DNA of 14,453 nucleotides. Origin: DAOTTW01 sp034437615. Its GTDB lineage: Bacteria; Chloroflexota; Anaerolineae; Aggregatilineales; Phototrophicaceae. The position numbers were made by a program, and so were the translations under genes. The stretch lies in contig DAOTTW010000013.1 of NCBI GenBank assembly GCA_034437615.1, forward strand, positions 1 through 14,453, given 5' to 3'. The notes under the pieces are model-generated. The model saw only the letters and a program-made list of their open reading frames with translations, ran no database searches and was not told the DNA's origin. Positions 6,554 through 14,281 of this stretch are shown in pieces (position 1 is the stretch's first letter; each line of letters opens with the position of its first letter).

Positions 6554-8692
6554 CTAAGGCATAGGATAAGCGATTATGAAGCCATCAACCGTCAACCGAT
6601 CTGGCACCTGATACGCGATGATGTCGTAGTGCACCTCCGCTTGCAATTCACGCCCCGGCAACACCGCAACGACGCCGCGCTGTGTTGCCTCAACTATGTA
6701 CGCGCTGCGCAGGCCCGTTTCTCGTAGCGTAATTACGGTTTCGGACGCGGCCAGTGCTTCGATGTTGCGCTGGTAGCGGCGCAGGCCACCAGGCAACGTA
6801 GGCGGCCCGAAAGCCCCCGCTGCTTCGGCATCCTCAGCAGGTAGACCGACAGGCGTGGGCGTTTCATCGCGTTCAATCGGCGGTGGCCCTAGCGCAACGC
6901 TCAGACGAACCCTGTCCTGGCTCAAATTAATCAGGCGAATCGTAGGGTTGTTGTCGTCGGTCTGCACATCCGCATCCGAGACAATCAGCAAGCCAAAGCC
7001 CGCTTCCGGTGTGCCATATAAAAAGGCGCTGTAAGTCTGCCCATCCTCAAAGGTGACCACCTCACGCGCTAGCAAACGGTTACGCGCCACATCGCGCGCT
7101 GTCAGCACACGCTCACCCCCTGCGATGATTAGCAAGCCGCTGCCCGTGCCATAACCAACCGACTGAAATGCGATCAGGTCATCCAGGCGAAATTCTGGCA
7201 CGATGCCCGGTGCCGCATTCACCACACGCAAGCGCGTCGGTTGGCGGATTTGCTGCGGTTGCAGCGTCTCGATAGGCTGTGGTTGGTCGCTCACTGCGGC
7301 ATCTCGCGCTAGCAAAACCGGCTCAGCGTTTTCAAAATTAGAAAAGGCCAAGAGATACGTCCGACCGGCTTCTAAGCGGTAGGGGCCACTGTTCAGCAAG
7401 ACATTGCTGTCATTTTCCAGCCACTCAACCGAGTACCCACCCGCTGGCAGCGTTATCGGGCGGGCGGCTTGCTCTGCAAATAGGCGATCTTCTTCGAGGA
7501 TACTACTTTGCGCCTGTTCACTTAGCTTATACGTCAGGCTGCTTATCTCCGGTGCGATATTGGCGACAATCAAGCGCGTGGTGCCGGGGTCTAGCTCACT
7601 TAAGTCTTCACGGATGGGCAGGGCGGCAAGTTCATCAATGCTGATGCCATACATCAGCAGCGTCAGGTTTTCGCCTGCGTTGGCGTTCGTCAGCACTTCC
7701 AAGAACGGATCGTTTGCTGCCGGGTCTTCGCCTGCACGATACGCCGTCAGCCTGTACTCACCAGAGCGCACCTGCCGCGCTTCGGTTTCCGCGCCATAGG
7801 CTATGCCCTGACCGAGTTGCTGCTCACCCAGGTAAATGTCGAATTCTGGCCCCGGCACAGCAGCATTCACCACACGCACCGTCGCCAAGCCCTCCACACG
7901 TGTGCTGACCTGTATCACGTTAAAATCAGGGGCGCGCCCTGCCAGTATCAGCGTATAGCTTTCGCGTGGCCGCAGGTTGATATTGTAATCCGACAGCACG
8001 ACGCCGCCACTTTGCAGGCTCAGATCACGCCGTTCGCTTTCCAGCAGCGAAGGCCGCGAAATTGCGCCTGCTGATAAGGGCGGTATCAACGCGCCCTCCG
8101 CTACATCCACCCCGATAGGCGTATCTCCTGACAATGCATTCACCAGCACCAGGCGGCTACGCTCTGCTTCTAAGGGGGCAATATCTTCTGCGACAGTCTG
8201 CAATACAGGGGCTTCTGCGTTGCCAGCAAACAGCAAGATGAGCGACTGACCGCCCAGGACCAGCGCCGTATTTTGCACAATGGCATCATCAAGCGGGTTG
8301 CCACCATCCGTCACCACGCGCACCGTGTATTCACCTGTGACGATGCCAGCCTGCCCGGTAAACTGACCATAGCGCACCCCACTCGCCAAGCGCAAGCCAT
8401 CGACAAACACATCCACCGCATCTATATCCGGGTTGGCGTGTACAACGCGCAAAAACGCCTGCTCATCAGCGCTGAAGGCATCGGTACGCGGTACGGGCAG
8501 GGTAGCCGTCGGCGTAGCGGATGGGGTAAACGTCGCCGTCGGTGTGCTGGTATGGGTCGCCGTCGCGGTGGGTGGGATGGCTGTGTTAGTCGGTATCGGT
8601 GTCGGCAGTGGCTCACTTTCACAGGCGGCCAGCAGCACCAATACCAGAAGCGCCAATGATAGGCTTAAGGGTTTTCTCAGCAGGGGCAGCAT
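6554..8692 (-). CDS. Lipoprotein with about six DUF4397-like repeats
   Basis: The product (712 aa) has a clear lipoprotein signal: basic 'LLRK', a hydrophobic core and lipobox LAAC with the acylated Cys at 24. A Thr/Pro-rich spacer (28-70) follows. The rest is an array of beta-sandwich repeats of DUF4397 type, each opening with an 'LRVVNA'-like strand near residues 81, 180, 271, 372, 487 and 584; the first is the clearest ('LRVVHANPDIDAVDVFVDG'). The later units are diverged. The protein would be anchored to the outer face of the membrane; its ligand or role is unknown. ATG 8692 is chosen over GTG 8722 because GGAG at 8703-8706 is 10 bp upstream and a possible -10 box lies just before 8722. 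The downstream neighbour of the DUF4397/SH3b gene, it shares its domain type and may act with it. Confidence 0.9.
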   Translation of the reverse strand: MLPLLRKPLSLSLALLVLVLLAACESEPLPTPIPTNTAIPPTATATHTSTPTATFTPSATPTATLPVPRTDAFSADEQAFLRVVHANPDIDAVDVFVDGLRLASGVRYGQFTGQAGIVTGEYTVRVVTDGGNPLDDAIVQNTALVLGGQSLILLFAGNAEAPVLQTVAEDIAPLEAERSRLVLVNALSGDTPIGVDVAEGALIPPLSAGAISRPSLLESERRDLSLQSGGVVLSDYNINLRPRESYTLILAGRAPDFNVIQVSTRVEGLATVRVVNAAVPGPEFDIYLGEQQLGQGIAYGAETEARQVRSGEYRLTAYRAGEDPAANDPFLEVLTNANAGENLTLLMYGISIDELAALPIREDLSELDPGTTRLIVANIAPEISSLTYKLSEQAQSSILEEDRLFAEQAARPITLPAGGYSVEWLENDSNVLLNSGPYRLEAGRTYLLAFSNFENAEPVLLARDAAVSDQPQPIETLQPQQIRQPTRLRVVNAAPGIVPEFRLDDLIAFQSVGYGTGSGLLIIAGGERVLTARDVARNRLLAREVVTFEDGQTYSAFLYGTPEAGFGLLIVSDADVQTDDNNPTIRLINLSQDRVRLSVALGPPPIERDETPTPVGLPAEDAEAAGAFGPPTLPGGLRRYQRNIEALAASETVITLRETGLRSAYIVEATQRGVVAVLPGRELQAEVHYDIIAYQVPDRLTVDGFIIAYPMP

Positions 8693-8702
8693 GGGTGGCT
8701 TA

Positions 8703-8706
8703 CTCC
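8703..8706 (-). promoter_or_regulatory. Ribosome binding site of the DUF4397 lipoprotein
   Basis: GGAG on the minus strand lies 10 bp before ATG 8692. No comparable site precedes the in-frame GTG at 8722. Confidence 0.45.
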
Positions 8707-8727
8707 GGTTTGGTTTAGACACAGCAC

Positions 8728-8733
8728 ATTGTA
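8728..8733 (-). promoter_or_regulatory. Possible -10 box of the DUF4397 lipoprotein gene
   Basis: The minus strand reads TACAAT, 5 of 6 to TATAAT, about 35 bp before ATG 8692. No convincing -35 box is present at the right spacing. Its position would put the in-frame GTG 8722 at or near the transcription start, which argues against that start. Confidence 0.35.
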
Positions 8734-8796
8734 CCGCGTTCTGTAGCCTATCATCAGCATGACAATCGTCGGGGGCATCGGTCCCCGCGCTTGCGC

Positions 8797-11385
8797 CTAG
8801 TTCGTGTTTATCACTGGCACCTCAAAGACATCCACGAATTCACCGTTGAAGCTCAGCACCACAAACTGCGATGCAATCCAGCCTTCCTGCCCTTCAAAGG
8901 TCGCCTGTAGCCATTCGCCCTGTTGATCGCGCCCTTCGACAATTAAGCGCGTGCCACTTGGGATCAGGGCCAGCGATTCACTATTGCGGTCAGCGTTGCG
9001 GCGGAATTGCAGGTTCGCGCCGGGGTCCAGCCGCACCTCAGCCACGAACGCATCTTCAGTCGGGTCCGGCGTGGGTGGCGCTTGCACAGAAGCCCCCGCA
9101 CTGACCTCGCCCGTCACATCTGATGAAACAATTTGCAACAAGATGTTATTGGTCGCACGCGAGCGCACATTGCGCAGGTCTTCCAATATAATCGTTTCAC
9201 CGTTGAAGCGATAATCCAGATATTGCGTCGAGACCCAGCCCGTGACCGTACCGCTGTCCGCAGGCCGGAAGGTGACGAACGCCCAATCTTCGGCGCGGTT
9301 CAACCCTTCAACCTCGATAATCGTGCCACCGGGCAGCCCGGTCAGGCGCTCGCTGCTGGCGCTGGGCGCACGGCGTACATTCAGCGCCACACCAGGATCC
9401 AGGCCGATCACCTCAGCGTTGATGCGGTCCTCTGGCGGCGGCGGTGGTGTGACCTCGGTGCTATTGGCGCTGCCGGGGACGTTGCGGCCAACAGTCGGCA
9501 GGTCCGCGAGGCGCTGTTCTTCACCATCTGGCCCAAAGACATCGACATACAGCGCATTGACCCAGGCCCTAATCTCGCCACCGTCGGGCGTGTTGTATGT
9601 GATGTTCAGCCAGGTGTTTTCTGGGTCGAGGTCGTCGCGCTCATCAACCAACTGCGTAGCCGGGTCCACGTATGTCTGTGCTGCTGCTGGTGCGCCCTGC
9701 CCTTCGACCAATTCCACCGGGCGGCCTTCGCGACCATTCACGACCAACACCGTGCCCGATGGCGCTAGACCAAGCGATTGCTCATTGGGGCTGGGGCGCA
9801 GGCGCAATTGCAGGTTTGCATCCGGGTTGACGTTCACACGCCCCGTCACCACATCATCCGGTACACGTGGCGCAGCAGTCTCGACAACAGGCGGGCCGGA
9901 TGGCGCAGCAGGGGCGGCTGTCGCTGGAGCAGGCGTCGGTGCTGCGGGTTGTGCAGGTTGCTGAACGACCTCTGTATCATCGGTCTCGAAGACGACTTCG
10001 CTATCATCAGCACCCGATGCGGACGCAGCACCGCTAGCGGGTTGGCTACCTGTGGCAATCGTCACGCCGGGGTTCGGTACACTGGCCAACGTCTGTGATA
10101 AACTGGTCGGCGCTACGATGATCTGCGGCGGTGTAAAGACATCCGTGCCCGCCAGCAGAAACAGGTTGTAATACACGCCCCCGTTAAATTGCAGGTCGCC
10201 AGTCGGGATACTCCCGGCGCTATCACCCAGCGTAAGCTGTACATCCAGTGCTGTAATATCCGGCGAAAAACGCGCTGCGGGGCTGGCTTCAGCAAAGGCC
10301 AGTTCACTGCCAAGCTGCGTGCCATCCGGCAGCGTGACCGTCGTGGTTGAATCCGGCACTGCGTTGATCAAGCTCACGGTGACGTTAGTCTCTGTCGTGC
10401 TGCTAATGTCATCCACAAAGACACTCGCTGCAACACCTGCATCGGGGTCCGGCAACACCGCGACAGTCTGCGCGACACCCGCCGAAACGGTCAGGCTGGT
10501 CGTCAGGATACCCTCAGCCGTACCAGCCGCTTGCAGCGCAACTGTGTGGCTACCAGATGGCAGCGCGATATGTGGCGACGGCATCAGTGGCGACAGACCA
10601 GGCACCATCAGCGTATCGTTGATATACACATCGACATCCGGCGCGCCGCGTGTCAGGTGTGCGAAGCGCACAAAACCGCTATCAGCAGCGCTTTGCGTCG
10701 GTGCACTGAGCAGCATGGCTGCTGGCTGGTCCGGCTTGCCATAAACCAGCGCGATATTTGACGTACCACCAGCCAGTGTCAACGGCACATCTGGCAAGAT
10801 TGCATTCAGCAAGCTCTCGCCAGTGGGCAGAACCGCCACCTCATATGTAGCTGATGGAATATCGAACGTGCCGAGCGCCGTACCATAGCTCAGGTCGCTG
10901 CCGAGCGGTGTCCCTGCGTTCTGGATGCTCTCGCCGTTGATGACGACGGGCTGCGCCAGTTGCACATCGACATTCGGGCCGCCCGGAATCGCATGGACAA
11001 CCAGCAAGCGCGAGGTGCCAAACGGCAGGCTTTGCAGGTCGTCGGTATAGGGCACAAAGGCCAGATCATTCGACGACGATGCAATAAAAGTCGTCACGTC
11101 ATCCGACGCCAGCACAATATCCTGCTCCCATAGGGGTGCGCTGATGCCAGTCGGCGTGACGCTGACAACGTGCTGGCCCGCAGGCGCGTCGATGTAGTTG
11201 GTCGCGCTGCCATATTCCAGGTTACGCACGGCAATTGAGCCATTGATGTACACATCAACCGAGGTCGCGTCTGGAATGACATGCACAAAGCGAATTTCAG
11301 CGTTTGCTTGTGCGCCTACAATCCCGCTACTGAGCAACAGTAGCAACGTAACGATGGCGGCACGGAATAATCTATTCAGGTGCAT
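8797..11385 (-). CDS. Secreted protein with four DUF4397 repeats and three SH3b domains
   Basis: The product (862 aa) begins with a Sec signal peptide (MHLNRLFR, a long hydrophobic core, cleavage near A25). Four DUF4397-like beta-sandwich units follow, starting near residues 30 ('IRFVHVIPDATSVDVYING'), 126, 238 and 335. After a Pro/Ala/Thr-rich linker (about 440-510) come three bacterial SH3 (SH3b) modules at about 515-617, 656-725 and 781-845. Each has 'LDPGAxLQxR'-type and 'LPsGT.l.VeG' strands and a Trp-rich end ('GWVSTQYL', 'GWIASQFV'). SH3b domains usually bind cell-wall peptides or glycans, so a wall-associated role is likely. No enzyme domain, membrane anchor or sortase signal is seen at the C-terminus. 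ATG 11385 has AGGGAG at 11393-11398, 7 bp upstream. The lipoprotein gene lies 104 bp downstream. The first SH3b unit carries an insertion (about 551-588). Confidence 0.92.
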   Translation of the reverse strand: MHLNRLFRAAIVTLLLLLSSGIVGAQANAEIRFVHVIPDATSVDVYINGSIAVRNLEYGSATNYIDAPAGQHVVSVTPTGISAPLWEQDIVLASDDVTTFIASSSNDLAFVPYTDDLQSLPFGTSRLLVVHAIPGGPNVDVQLAQPVVINGESIQNAGTPLGSDLSYGTALGTFDIPSATYEVAVLPTGESLLNAILPDVPLTLAGGTSNIALVYGKPDQPAAMLLSAPTQSAADSGFVRFAHLTRGAPDVDVYINDTLMVPGLSPLMPSPHIALPSGSHTVALQAAGTAEGILTTSLTVSAGVAQTVAVLPDPDAGVAASVFVDDISSTTETNVTVSLINAVPDSTTTVTLPDGTQLGSELAFAEASPAARFSPDITALDVQLTLGDSAGSIPTGDLQFNGGVYYNLFLLAGTDVFTPPQIIVAPTSLSQTLASVPNPGVTIATGSQPASGAASASGADDSEVVFETDDTEVVQQPAQPAAPTPAPATAAPAAPSGPPVVETAAPRVPDDVVTGRVNVNPDANLQLRLRPSPNEQSLGLAPSGTVLVVNGREGRPVELVEGQGAPAAAQTYVDPATQLVDERDDLDPENTWLNITYNTPDGGEIRAWVNALYVDVFGPDGEEQRLADLPTVGRNVPGSANSTEVTPPPPPEDRINAEVIGLDPGVALNVRRAPSASSERLTGLPGGTIIEVEGLNRAEDWAFVTFRPADSGTVTGWVSTQYLDYRFNGETIILEDLRNVRSRATNNILLQIVSSDVTGEVSAGASVQAPPTPDPTEDAFVAEVRLDPGANLQFRRNADRNSESLALIPSGTRLIVEGRDQQGEWLQATFEGQEGWIASQFVVLSFNGEFVDVFEVPVINTN

Positions 11386-11506
11386 AGATAATCTCCCTGA
11401 TTTTGAGTGTTGAGTGATCCAAAACTGGTCCTATACAGAGCGAAAAAGTTCAGGCGTGGAGTGTAACATATTTGGTGCTCTACGGGGGTAATGCAGGTGG
11501 CGTAAC

Positions 11507-11536
11507 GTAGGGTGCCGATTCTGCAATCGGCACCCC
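11507..11536. repeat. GTAGGG-type hairpin downstream of ahcY
   Basis: GGGTGCCGATT (11510-11520) and AATCGGCACCC (11525-11535) form a perfect 11-bp stem with loop CTGC, preceded by GTA. It lies 18 bp beyond the ahcY stop in the 168-bp gap to the DUF4397/SH3b gene. In the direction of ahcY transcription it is followed by TACGTTACG, not a T-run, so a classical intrinsic terminator is not supported, although it could still mark the transcript end. The rest of the gap (11386-11506) shows no gene and no convincing promoter. Confidence 0.65.
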
Positions 11537-11553
11537 ATAACAGCCCAATCGGC

Positions 11554-12825
11554 TTAGGTTCCTTCTTGCCATTGGTTCAGGTAGCGCTCTTGCTCAGGCG
11601 TCAGCTTGTCGATGTTGATGCCCATCGCTTCCAGCTTCAGGCGGGCAATTTCCATATCGACATCTTCAGGAATCGTGTACACCTGCTTTTGCAGCGTCGC
11701 GGCGTTGCGCAGCATGAATTCCGCACCGAGCGCCTGATTCGCAAAGCTCATATCCATCACGCTGGCGGGGTGCCCTTCAGCAGCAGCCAGGTTAATCAGG
11801 CGGCCTTCGCCCAGGATGTAAACGGGCTTGCCCTCCACGACGTATTCTTCTACGAAGGGGCGCACGAGGCGCGGTTCGCCTTCTGCGATTTCCGCAAGGC
11901 CCTTCAGGTTCAGTTCCACGTTGAAATGACCGGAGTTTGCAACGATAGCACGCGGCTTCATCGCCTGAAAGTGCTGCACATCGACCACGTTAATATCGCC
12001 TGTAGAGGTTATGAAGATGTCGCCAATCGGCGCAGCTTCGGCCATCGGCATCACGCGGTAACCGTCCATCAGCGCTTCCAGGGCACGCAACGGGTTGATT
12101 TCCGTCACGATGACGTTAGCACCCATGCCATGCGCACGACTAGCAATGCCACGACTGCACCAGCCATAGCCCGCGACGACTATTGTGCGGCCCGCCAACA
12201 GGATATTCGTAGCACGCACGATGCCATCAATGGTGCTCTGGCCCGTGCCATAACGGTTATCGAAGAGGTGCTTGGTGTTGCTATCGTTGACCGCAATCAC
12301 CGGGAACTCTAGCGCACCCTCTGCGGCCATCGCCTTCAAGCGGATGACGCCTGTGGTGGTCTCTTCTGTGCCGCCGATGATAAATTCCAGCAGGTCGCGG
12401 CGGCTTTTGTGGATTTCGCTAACGAGGTCGGCACCATCATCCATCGTGATCTGTGGCTTGTGGTCCAGCGCTGCGGCGATGTGGTTGTAGTATGTCTCGT
12501 TATCCTCGCCCTTCTTGGCGTAAACGGGAATTTCGTCGTGTACCACCAGCGACGCGGCCACATCATCCTGCGTAGAAAGCGGGTTCGATGCGGTCAGGAC
12601 CACATCAGCGCCACCAGCCTGCAAGGTACGCATCAGGTTGGCGGTTTCGGTGGTCACATGCAAGCACGCCGAAACACGCACGCCCTTCAGCGGCTTCTCT
12701 TTTTCAAAGCGTTCCATAAGGGCACGCAACACAGGCATTTCATGCTCTGCCCATTCAATGCGGTAACGCCCGCCTGTTGCAAGTTCTGGGTCTTTAATAT
12801 CGTGTTCCACGACCATATCGGACAT
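11554..12825 (-). CDS. ahcY: S-adenosylhomocysteine hydrolase
   Basis: The product (423 aa) is the NAD-dependent enzyme that splits S-adenosylhomocysteine into homocysteine and adenosine, clearing the inhibitor of methyltransferases. Visible family residues are 'ACLHVT' (H56), D130 in 'MDDGAD', 'GTEETTTG' (E155), 'NDSNTKHLFDNRYG' (K185, D189) and the NAD loop 'VVAGYGWCSRGIA' (217-228). The C-terminal block is 'GRLINLAAAEGHP...MDMSFANQ'. Its length, GYGWC loop and C-terminus 'LTPEQERYLNQWQEGT' mark the short archaeal/Thermotoga-like type without the C-terminal K..YRY tail of longer enzymes. Two small oddities are Ser where Gly is usual in GYGWCGRG, and 'GHFN' (N302) where 'GHFD' is usual. ATG 12825 has AGGAG about 9 bp upstream. 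It follows the PfkB kinase gene on the same strand after 141 bp; that kinase probably removes the adenosine product. Confidence 0.97.
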   Translation of the reverse strand: MSDMVVEHDIKDPELATGGRYRIEWAEHEMPVLRALMERFEKEKPLKGVRVSACLHVTTETANLMRTLQAGGADVVLTASNPLSTQDDVAASLVVHDEIPVYAKKGEDNETYYNHIAAALDHKPQITMDDGADLVSEIHKSRRDLLEFIIGGTEETTTGVIRLKAMAAEGALEFPVIAVNDSNTKHLFDNRYGTGQSTIDGIVRATNILLAGRTIVVAGYGWCSRGIASRAHGMGANVIVTEINPLRALEALMDGYRVMPMAEAAPIGDIFITSTGDINVVDVQHFQAMKPRAIVANSGHFNVELNLKGLAEIAEGEPRLVRPFVEEYVVEGKPVYILGEGRLINLAAAEGHPASVMDMSFANQALGAEFMLRNAATLQKQVYTIPEDVDMEIARLKLEAMGINIDKLTPEQERYLNQWQEGT

Positions 12826-12880
12826 CGTGGTGAACTCCTCATGACTAAATCAACAAAATATGTGAGTGCAGTTCGGCTAT

Positions 12881-12908
12881 GCTATAACGCAAATGGCCAG
12901 CTAATCAA
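12881..12908 (-). promoter_or_regulatory. Possible internal promoter before ahcY
   Basis: On the minus strand TTGATT (12903-12908, 4 of 6) is followed after 16 bp by TATAGC (12881-12886, 4 of 6). It would give ahcY its own transcript with a leader of about 50 nt. The match is weak, and read-through from the kinase promoter is equally possible. Confidence 0.3.
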
Positions 12909-12931
12909 TCACCAACCACTGTAAAACTGTT

Positions 12932-12947
12932 GGAGCCATTTGGCCCC
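12932..12947 (-). terminator. Weak terminator-like hairpin between the kinase gene and ahcY
   Basis: Read on the minus strand, GGGGCC and GGCTCC form a 6-bp stem with one G-T pair and loop AAAT, 19 bp after the kinase stop. It is followed by AACAGTTTTAC, a poor U-tract. It might attenuate or process the kinase-ahcY transcript rather than end it. The remainder of the 141-bp gap holds no gene. Confidence 0.3.
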
Positions 12948-12966
12948 ATACCACACAAACAGCCGA

Positions 12967-13929
12967 TCAAGCTTTGAGTAGCTTGTCGAGCTGGCCTGCG
13001 TCGTCATGTGTGCTACGAAAGCGCTTGATAAAGGCTTCTAGCGTGTAGGCGTGGCTTTGTGGTCCGATGTGTTCCAATGCATATGTCGCACAAAGCGACC
13101 CCATCGCCCCAGCAACATGCAGTGGCATATCATACATCAAGCCAGCGATTAAACCAGCACGATATGCATCACCAGCGCCGGTTGGGTCTTTAATCCCTAC
13201 TGTCTCAAAAGCGTCCACCTCAACGATGTCGCCATTTGTATACATCTTAGAGCCTTCTGCGCCGTGCGTAACGACGAGCATATTGACCGCAGCACGCAGG
13301 TCATCCAGGCTCATGCCCGTTTTCTCGCTGATGATCGTGCGTTCATAGGCGTTTATAATCATAATGTGTGCGTCGGCCATGTCGCGCTTCAGCGTTTCAC
13401 CGTCCAGGCGTGCCACCTGCTGACTCGGATCATACACAAAGGGCCAATTACGCGCACGGCATTCGTCAGCGAGTTGGCTCATAGCTCGCGGGTCGTTGGG
13501 CGTAATCAGCACCATGTTGGGCTGCGTCACCTGTGCATCCGCCAGGCTGTATGTTTTGGCGTGGGCCATCGCACCACTGTAAAACGACGCGATCTGGTTG
13601 TTTTCTTCATCCGTATTGCAGAAGAACGACGCCGTATAAACGTCTTCCAGTTGGCGCACAGTGCTCGTATCCACACCGGCTGCTTCCAGCCATTTGCGGT
13701 AATCCGCAAAATCACGCCCCACAGTGCCCATCAGCTTAGGGTGCAGGCCCAGCCGCGCCATCGTGAAGGCGATATTGGCAGCCGTACCGCCCCAGTGTTT
13801 GGTCATATCCTCTACGAGAAAACTCAGACTCACCTGCTGCAAGGCTTCTGTCAGAATGTGCTCTTTAAAGCTACCCGGAAAGCGCATCAGATAGTCGTAG
13901 GCAATCGACCCTGTTACAATGACATTCAT
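12967..13929 (-). CDS. PfkB-family kinase, probable adenosine/nucleoside kinase
   Basis: The product (320 aa) is a ribokinase-fold sugar or nucleoside kinase. It shows the first PfkB signature around 'HWGGTAANIAFTMARLG' (45-61) and the second as 'KDPTGAGDAYRAGLIAGL' (247-264), with D254 as the catalytic base and GAG forming the anion hole. The 'DPTGAGDAYRAG' variant is typical of archaeal-type and Chloroflexota nucleoside/adenosine kinases, rather than the 'DTTGAGD' of ribokinase. The ahcY gene just downstream makes adenosine, so adenosine to AMP is the likely reaction; a ribokinase or fructokinase role is not excluded. The frame is open to 14007, but ATG 13929 is chosen because AGAAGG lies just before it, the protein then begins at the first beta strand (MNVIVTGSIAYD), and a good promoter at 13994-14022 would start transcription downstream of 14007. 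Confidence 0.92.
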   Translation of the reverse strand: MNVIVTGSIAYDYLMRFPGSFKEHILTEALQQVSLSFLVEDMTKHWGGTAANIAFTMARLGLHPKLMGTVGRDFADYRKWLEAAGVDTSTVRQLEDVYTASFFCNTDEENNQIASFYSGAMAHAKTYSLADAQVTQPNMVLITPNDPRAMSQLADECRARNWPFVYDPSQQVARLDGETLKRDMADAHIMIINAYERTIISEKTGMSLDDLRAAVNMLVVTHGAEGSKMYTNGDIVEVDAFETVGIKDPTGAGDAYRAGLIAGLMYDMPLHVAGAMGSLCATYALEHIGPQSHAYTLEAFIKRFRSTHDDAGQLDKLLKA

Positions 13930-13993
13930 AGCCTTCTCTTCAAAAATTAGCTCGACAATGATGTGTAAATGGGTGTACTCAAAACGACGCAGC

Positions 13994-14022
13994 AGTATAG
14001 CATACAAACCACAGCTTGTCAG
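13994..14022 (-). promoter_or_regulatory. Sigma70-type promoter of the kinase-ahcY pair
   Basis: On the minus strand CTGACA (14017-14022, 5 of 6 to TTGACA) is followed after exactly 17 bp by TATACT (13994-13999, 5 of 6 to TATAAT). Transcription would start near 13987, giving a leader of about 58 nt to ATG 13929, too short for the known SAM or SAH riboswitch folds. This is the best -35/-10 pair seen in the window. Confidence 0.65.
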
Positions 14023-14075
14023 AGTTCACACAGTACAAGGTAGCACCACAAGAAAACGCGGACGGTGAAAATATA

Positions 14076-14281
14076 ACTACTTCGACAATATCACATTTCG
14101 GAAAATGCCGATTTGCTACACGTTTTACCGCACATATCTAACATTAAAACGTAAATTATGGGCTGTAGGGGCTTGATGCATCAAGCCCCTACGGTGCACA
14201 ACGGATCACACTGACTGTAGTTCACATTGATTTTGTGTGACAAAACCGAACATCTGATTAACATGACATTGTCGAAGTAGT
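14076..14281. mobile_element. MITE-like element with TA target duplication (IS630/Tc1 type)
   Basis: ACTACTTCGACAAT (14076-14089) is repeated in perfect inverse orientation at 14268-14281. Extended inward, 19 of 22 positions match. The dinucleotide TA flanks both ends (14074-14075 and 14282-14283), the target duplication expected of IS630/Tc1-mariner elements. The 206-bp interior has no credible reading frame, so any movement would depend on a transposase elsewhere. The element fills most of the 361-bp gap between the kinase start and the Uma2 stop. Its centre is the palindrome at 14165-14192. The family label rests on end structure only. Confidence 0.7.
14165..14192. repeat. 28-bp perfect palindrome at the centre of the MITE-like element
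   Basis: GTAGGGGCTTGATG is followed directly by its exact reverse complement, with no spacer. The dyad axis lies between 14178 and 14179, which is also the exact midpoint of the 14076-14281 element (89 bp on each side). The GTAGGG head resembles the hairpins at 6480-6507 and 11507-11536. Confidence 0.9.

Noticed and set aside
8762..8796. GGGG...CCCC hairpin just after the DUF4397/SH3b gene as an intrinsic terminator
   Set aside because: The stem is only 4-5 bp with a 7-8 base loop and no U-tract follows on the minus strand.
9133..9964. Overlapping plus-strand reading frames opposite the DUF4397/SH3b gene
   Set aside because: Their composition follows from the complementary coding strand, and no motif, signal or ribosome binding site was seen.
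11512..12312. 266-codon plus-strand reading frame opposite ahcY
   Set aside because: It is His/Arg-rich with no recognisable domain and is fully antisense to a strongly conserved enzyme gene.
12826..12966. Possible SAH or SAM riboswitch before ahcY
   Set aside because: I could not find the conserved pseudoknot core or multi-helix layout of these riboswitches. Only a short hairpin and a weak promoter are visible.
13264..13950. 228-codon plus-strand reading frame opposite the PfkB kinase
   Set aside because: It is a shadow of the kinase gene, with no domain or start signal.
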